Source of the DNA: Syntrophobacter sp. DG_60
Lineage (GTDB): Bacteria; Desulfobacterota; Desulfofervidia; Desulfofervidales; DG-60
Direction: 5' to 3'
NCBI GenBank assembly: GCA_001304365.1
Contig: LJNA01000010.1
Span: forward strand, 1 to 18,042
Length of the DNA: 18,042 bases
Part shown: positions 14,609 through 18,042 of the stretch, in pieces
Layout: each line of letters opens with the position of its first letter
Numbering within the stretch: the stretch's first letter is position 1
Notes under the pieces: model-generated
The model's input: the letters and a program-made list of their open reading frames with translations, nothing else
The model's database searches: none
Told to the model about the DNA's origin: nothing
Translations under genes and position numbers: made by a program

Positions 14609-16471
14609 ATGAGGCCAAAATTCATGTTATGCTTAACCTTTTACCTGTCTTTTTTTATTTCCTCTGTTTTTGCCCAACAAGAACCCATAAAGCTTAAGGA
14701 AGTTATCGTTACTGCCAGTCGCATTGAAGAACCTTCTGAAGAAGTAGCTAGCGCAGCCACAATAATTACGGCTGAGGAGTTAAAAGAAAAAGGTATTACC
14801 ACAGTTATGGATGCCTTAAGGGAGGTACCTGGGGTGCAGATAGTTCAATCAGGTGCCTTTGGTGGGCCAACCTCTATCTTTGTTAGAGGTGGAAATTATG
14901 GACAGGCTATAGTGATGATTGACGGTGTTCCTGTTCATGATGCTATGGGTGTTAATAGAGGAGATTTTGGTGCCTTTTTGCCTCATATTTCTGTAGAGCA
15001 AATTGATCGCATTGAGATTGTGAGAGGGCCACAAAGTGTACTTTACGGCTCAAGTGCCATGACAGGGGTGATAAATATCATTACCAAAAAGGGGTTAGGC
15101 AAGCCGAGTATAAGGGTGTTTGGTGAAGGAGGTAATTATAGTAGTTTCAGAGAAGGCGTAGAGCTTTCCGGTACTAGCGAAGGCTTAAATTATGCCCTTA
15201 CCTTTTCCCGCCTGGATACAAACGGTATCTCTAAAGCCAGAGGTTACCCAGAAAGGGATAGTTATCGTTTAAATAGCCTTTCTTCAAGGGTTGAGGGGAA
15301 GATTACAGATAAGGTAACCATTGGAGCTGCTATTACTTACAATGATGCCCATACAGGGCTTGATTATTATTTTGATCCCAATACGTACACTCTTACTACT
15401 GATGCCCCAGGTTATAAGCAAAAAAGTGATTTATTTTCTGCAAATACCTATTATAGCCACCAAGTTTTCCCCTTTTGGAAGCAAAAACTTTTATTTTCTT
15501 ACACCAAGACAGATAGGGATTATGTAAAAGATAAAGTAGTTGAGGATTATTATGATGGAAAATTACGTTATGTAACTTGGCAACATCAATTTGACCTTAA
15601 ACCTATTACCTTAGTAGCTGGCTTTGATTATCAGCAGGAGATTGGCCATTCAAGGGAGTTTACTGAGAGAAGACAAGATGAAAAGGCATGGTTCTGGGAA
15701 GCTGTATTTCAAAGGCAGAATGTCTATTTTTCTGCTGGCATCAGATATAATCGGCATCAGACTGCAGGTGATAAGGTTACTTATCGCATTTCTTCTGCTT
15801 ACAACCTTCCCACAAATACCAAGCTTCATGGAAGCTTTGGTACAGCCTTTAGGGCACCAGCTATTTTTCAACTTTTTGACCCTACCTATGGTAATATAAG
15901 TTTAAAACCAGAAAAGAGCCAAGGCTATGATTTTGGGATTACTCAGTCTTTCCTTGATAAAAAGGTAGAGGCAGATGTAACTTATTTTTTTAATTGGTTT
16001 AAAAATCTGATTGTCTTTTACTATCCAGAAGAGGAGTGGTGGCTTGGTAAATATCAAAATATAGCTACTGCCCACACAGAGGGGGTTGAATTTGCCTTAA
16101 ATATAATGCCTGTTTCTTGGCTCAAATTTTCAATTAATTATACCTGGCTTGATGCAGTTGATACTACTAATAATGCCTGGCTTCCCAGAAGGCCAAAACA
16201 TAAGGGGAGTGGTACCTTGGTCTTTCTCTGGAAAGATAAGGCCGATTTTAGCTTAACCGGCACTTATTTTGGAAAGAGATTTGACAGCGAAAAAAATCAA
16301 AACCCTTTAAGTGGCTATTTTGTTGTAAATCTTGCAGCAAAGTATTATGCCACTTCTTATTTGACATTGAATCTCCGTTTCCAAAACCTCTTTGACCGAG
16401 AATATGAAGAGGTAAAAGGCTATAGCGGACTTCCCTTTATGTCCTTTTTAGGGGCAGAGGTTAAATGGTAA
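14609..16471 (+). CDS. btuB: TonB-dependent cobalamin/corrinoid receptor (BtuB-like)
   Basis: The 620-residue protein has a signal peptide (cut after SSVFA, ~22) and a TonB box EVIVTA (31-36). A plug domain (~45-162) includes TTVMDALREVPGV, IFVRGGNYGQ, VMIDGVPV and the closing IDRIEIVRGPQSVLYGSSAM with TGVINIIT. A beta barrel follows, ending in NLRFQNLFDREYEEV and a terminal Trp, the outer-membrane insertion signal. The length is normal for BtuB. Receptors of this type bind corrinoids at the cell surface and import them using TonB energy. The cobalamin riboswitch directly upstream sets the substrate with good confidence. ATG 14609 follows a strong GGGGAGG site. The next gene starts inside its last codons (7-base overlap). 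Confidence 0.93.
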   Translation: MRPKFMLCLTFYLSFFISSVFAQQEPIKLKEVIVTASRIEEPSEEVASAATIITAEELKEKGITTVMDALREVPGVQIVQSGAFGGPTSIFVRGGNYGQAIVMIDGVPVHDAMGVNRGDFGAFLPHISVEQIDRIEIVRGPQSVLYGSSAMTGVINIITKKGLGKPSIRVFGEGGNYSSFREGVELSGTSEGLNYALTFSRLDTNGISKARGYPERDSYRLNSLSSRVEGKITDKVTIGAAITYNDAHTGLDYYFDPNTYTLTTDAPGYKQKSDLFSANTYYSHQVFPFWKQKLLFSYTKTDRDYVKDKVVEDYYDGKLRYVTWQHQFDLKPITLVAGFDYQQEIGHSREFTERRQDEKAWFWEAVFQRQNVYFSAGIRYNRHQTAGDKVTYRISSAYNLPTNTKLHGSFGTAFRAPAIFQLFDPTYGNISLKPEKSQGYDFGITQSFLDKKVEADVTYFFNWFKNLIVFYYPEEEWWLGKYQNIATAHTEGVEFALNIMPVSWLKFSINYTWLDAVDTTNNAWLPRRPKHKGSGTLVFLWKDKADFSLTGTYFGKRFDSEKNQNPLSGYFVVNLAAKYYATSYLTLNLRFQNLFDREYEEVKGYSGLPFMSFLGAEVKW

Positions 16472-17397
16472 AAGACAGAATTTTTGAATTAAAAGAGAGG
16501 TTGATTGAGGCAGTAAAGAAAAATCCTTCTGAGGGGTTGCTTTTTTCTGGGGGTTTGGATTCTGCTATCCTAGCCGCTATTGCCTCTCAAACAAAGGCAA
16601 TTACTGTAAGCCTTGAGTCGTATGGAGAGGATATAAAGTATGCACATTTATGTACAAAGGAATTTAATCTTAAACATTATCATAAAAGAATAACCACCAC
16701 TGAGGCTGTAGATGCCATTCCTGAAGTAATAAAAATCCTTAAAAGTTTTGATCCCGCTATACCCAATGATATGGTTGTTTATTTTGGTTTAAAATTTGCT
16801 GAAGAAATGGGCATTAAGAAGATAATGACAGGCGATGGAAGTGATGAACTTTTTGCTGGTTATAGCTTTATGAAAGACATAAATAATCTAAGCAATTACA
16901 TTGAACACATCTCTCATTCTATGCAATTTAGTTCTAACAAAATAGGCATATTCTTTGGAATAGAGATAATTCAACCTTATCTTGATAAGGAATTTATAGA
17001 ATTTTCATTAAGTATACCTCCAGAAATTAAGATAAAAAGGAAAAAAGGAAAGATATGGGGTAAATGGATTTTACGTAAGGCCTTTGAAGGTGTCTTACCA
17101 AGAGGGATTATCTGGCAAGATAAAAGGCCATTAGAATACGGTTCGGGCATGACTAAGCTAAGAGAGATTATTAGCTTAAGAATTTCTGATAAGAAATTTG
17201 AGGAAAAGAAAAGGTCTTACCCAATAAAATTTATTAATAAAGAGCATCTTTATTACTATGAAATCTATAGGAATATAGTAGGAGAGATTCCTAAACCCAA
17301 GCTTGGCCAAAAGGCCTGCCCAGCATGTGGAGCAGGCATGGATACTAACGCATTTCATTGCAAGGTCTGTGGTAATGTCCAAAAGTGGAAAGGATAA
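16465..17397 (+). CDS. Asparagine-synthase-like PP-loop ligase with C-terminal zinc ribbon, no glutaminase domain
   Basis: The 310-residue protein corresponds to the synthetase half of AsnB: PP-loop SGGLDSA (28-34), MTGDGSDELFAGY (~121-133), IQPYLDKEFIEFSLSIPPEIK (169-189), KWILRKAFEGVLPRGIIW (~200-217). The N-terminal glutaminase domain, with its catalytic N-terminal Cys, is missing, so it must use ammonia, another donor or a different nucleophile. A zinc ribbon, C-P-A-C (285-288) and C-K-V-C (299-302), closes the protein, which standard AsnB lacks. PP-loop enzymes activate a carboxylate or similar group as an adenylate. It overlaps btuB by 7 bases and abuts the next gene, so it is part of the B12-controlled operon. 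A simple role in asparagine synthesis is therefore unlikely; corrinoid-related amidation is one possibility. Confidence 0.85.
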   Translation: MVKDRIFELKERLIEAVKKNPSEGLLFSGGLDSAILAAIASQTKAITVSLESYGEDIKYAHLCTKEFNLKHYHKRITTTEAVDAIPEVIKILKSFDPAIPNDMVVYFGLKFAEEMGIKKIMTGDGSDELFAGYSFMKDINNLSNYIEHISHSMQFSSNKIGIFFGIEIIQPYLDKEFIEFSLSIPPEIKIKRKKGKIWGKWILRKAFEGVLPRGIIWQDKRPLEYGSGMTKLREIISLRISDKKFEEKKRSYPIKFINKEHLYYYEIYRNIVGEIPKPKLGQKACPACGAGMDTNAFHCKVCGNVQKWKG

Positions 17398-18042
17398 ATG
17401 AAGGCATTTATTTCTTGGAGTGGGGGAAAGGAAAGTTGTCTTTCTTGCTATGAGATAATGCAAAGTAAAAATATAGAGGTTTCCTATTTATTAAATATGA
17501 TTTCAGAGAATGGCAGGCGCTCTCGCTCCCATGGAATTAGGGTAGCCCTTTTAAAGGCACAGTCAGAGGCCATGGGCATTCCTATATTGCAGATAAGGTC
17601 ATCTTGGGAAGATTATGAAAAGGGATTTAAAAGGGCCATCTTAGAGTTAAAGGAGAAAGGTATTGAGGCAGGTATATTTGGAGATATTGACTTAGAAGAA
17701 CATAGAGCCTGGGCAGAAAGGGTGTGTAAAGAGACAAGTGTTAAGGCTATCTTACCTTTATGGGGTAGAGAAAGGGAGGAAATTCTTAAAGAGTTCATCA
17801 ATCTGGGTTTTGAGGCCATTGTAGTGGCTACCTCGTTTGATGAAAAATGGTTGGGAAGGAAAATAGATGAGAAATTTTTGCAAGAACTTAAGATTTTAGA
17901 AGAAATTGACCTTTGTGGTGAAAATGGCGAGTACCATACATTTGTTACGGATGGGCCTATCTTTAAAAAGAGGATAAAGATCTCAAAGACCAAAGTGCTT
18001 AAAAGAGGGAAGTATTGTTTTTTAGATATCTCACAATACACC
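17398..18042 (+). CDS. Dph6-like PP-loop ATP-pyrophosphatase (diphthine-ammonia-ligase family), cut by window end
   Basis: ATG 17398 directly follows the preceding TAA. 215 codons are open to the window edge with no stop. Family motifs are complete: PP-loop WSGGKES (7-13), GDIDLEEHRAWAERV (95-109), LPLWGRERE (~119-127), FDEKWLGRKID (147-157) and CGENGEYHTF (173-182), the strongly conserved Dph6 signature. The usual PP-loop Asp (SGGKDS) is Glu here. Archaeal and eukaryotic Dph6 amidates diphthine on elongation factor 2, a target bacteria lack, so bacterial members have another, unknown substrate. Being in the riboswitch operon behind the BtuB-like receptor suggests a corrinoid-linked job. Only a few C-terminal residues seem to be missing. 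Confidence 0.88.
   Translation, partial: MKAFISWSGGKESCLSCYEIMQSKNIEVSYLLNMISENGRRSRSHGIRVALLKAQSEAMGIPILQIRSSWEDYEKGFKRAILELKEKGIEAGIFGDIDLEEHRAWAERVCKETSVKAILPLWGREREEILKEFINLGFEAIVVATSFDEKWLGRKIDEKFLQELKILEEIDLCGENGEYHTFVTDGPIFKKRIKISKTKVLKRGKYCFLDISQYT

Noticed and set aside
16465..17397. Annotation as a normal glutamine-hydrolysing asparagine synthetase
   Set aside because: The glutaminase domain is absent, a zinc ribbon is added and the gene is in a B12-controlled operon.
17613..18041. 142-codon minus-strand frame at the window end
   Set aside because: It lies wholly antisense to the Dph6-like gene, whose motifs are unmistakable; the translation is serine/leucine-rich without features.

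Overview
The window looks like a piece of chromosome from a low-GC Gram-negative bacterium. It encodes an Mla-type (MCE) lipid transport system, a TonB-dependent outer-membrane receptor and two signal-peptide-bearing envelope proteins. The MCE protein with 'G-x-G-T-x-G-K-L-I' tail repeats, the MNT/HEPN pair and the fused Dpm1-GtrA enzyme would fit a (possibly thermophilic) Desulfobacterota/Thermodesulfobacteriota-like lineage. That placement is inference from gene style; no rRNA or phylogenetic marker is present. No tRNA, rRNA, CRISPR array or insertion sequence was recognised.

Layout. (1) 1-903, plus strand: the tail of an MNT nucleotidyltransferase, a HEPN gene and a Nudix (MutT-like) gene, the last two broken by single-base changes in A runs. 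(2) 932-4194, minus: recD2 helicase and alr alanine racemase, overlapping by 19 bases. (3) 4195-4311: an intergenic, palindrome-like repeat. (4) 4312-7365, minus: mlaE permease, mlaD MCE protein and an exported protein built from ~18-residue proline-centred repeats. The ATPase gene mlaF and a hotdog thioesterase run divergently on the plus strand (7446-8548), with two promoters facing away from each other in an 80-base gap. (5) 8556-14198, minus: a lipid-linked sugar neighbourhood with a PAP2-like membrane enzyme, a GT-C glycosyltransferase, an UPF0104/LPG-synthase-type membrane protein, and a Dpm1-like glycosyltransferase fused to GtrA. Decay is visible here: a GtrA C-terminal remnant (11224-11352) and a GT2 gene truncated at about one third of its length. 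(6) 14251-18042, plus: promoter, cobalamin riboswitch, intrinsic terminator, then a tight operon of a btuB-like receptor, an asparagine-synthase-like PP-loop enzyme with a zinc ribbon, and a Dph6-like PP-loop enzyme that runs off the window.

How the genes work together. MlaE, MlaD and MlaF should form an inner-membrane lipid transporter; the repeat protein next to mlaD is a candidate envelope partner. The Dpm1-GtrA enzyme should make and help flip a polyprenyl-phosphate sugar that the GT-C enzyme could use outside, with the PAP2-like protein possibly acting on the lipid carrier or a phospholipid. The last operon is the most interesting part. A B12 riboswitch should switch off not only corrinoid uptake but also two ATP-dependent ligase-type enzymes with no obvious amino-acid or diphthamide role, which suggests an uncharacterised corrinoid-related amide or adenylate chemistry.
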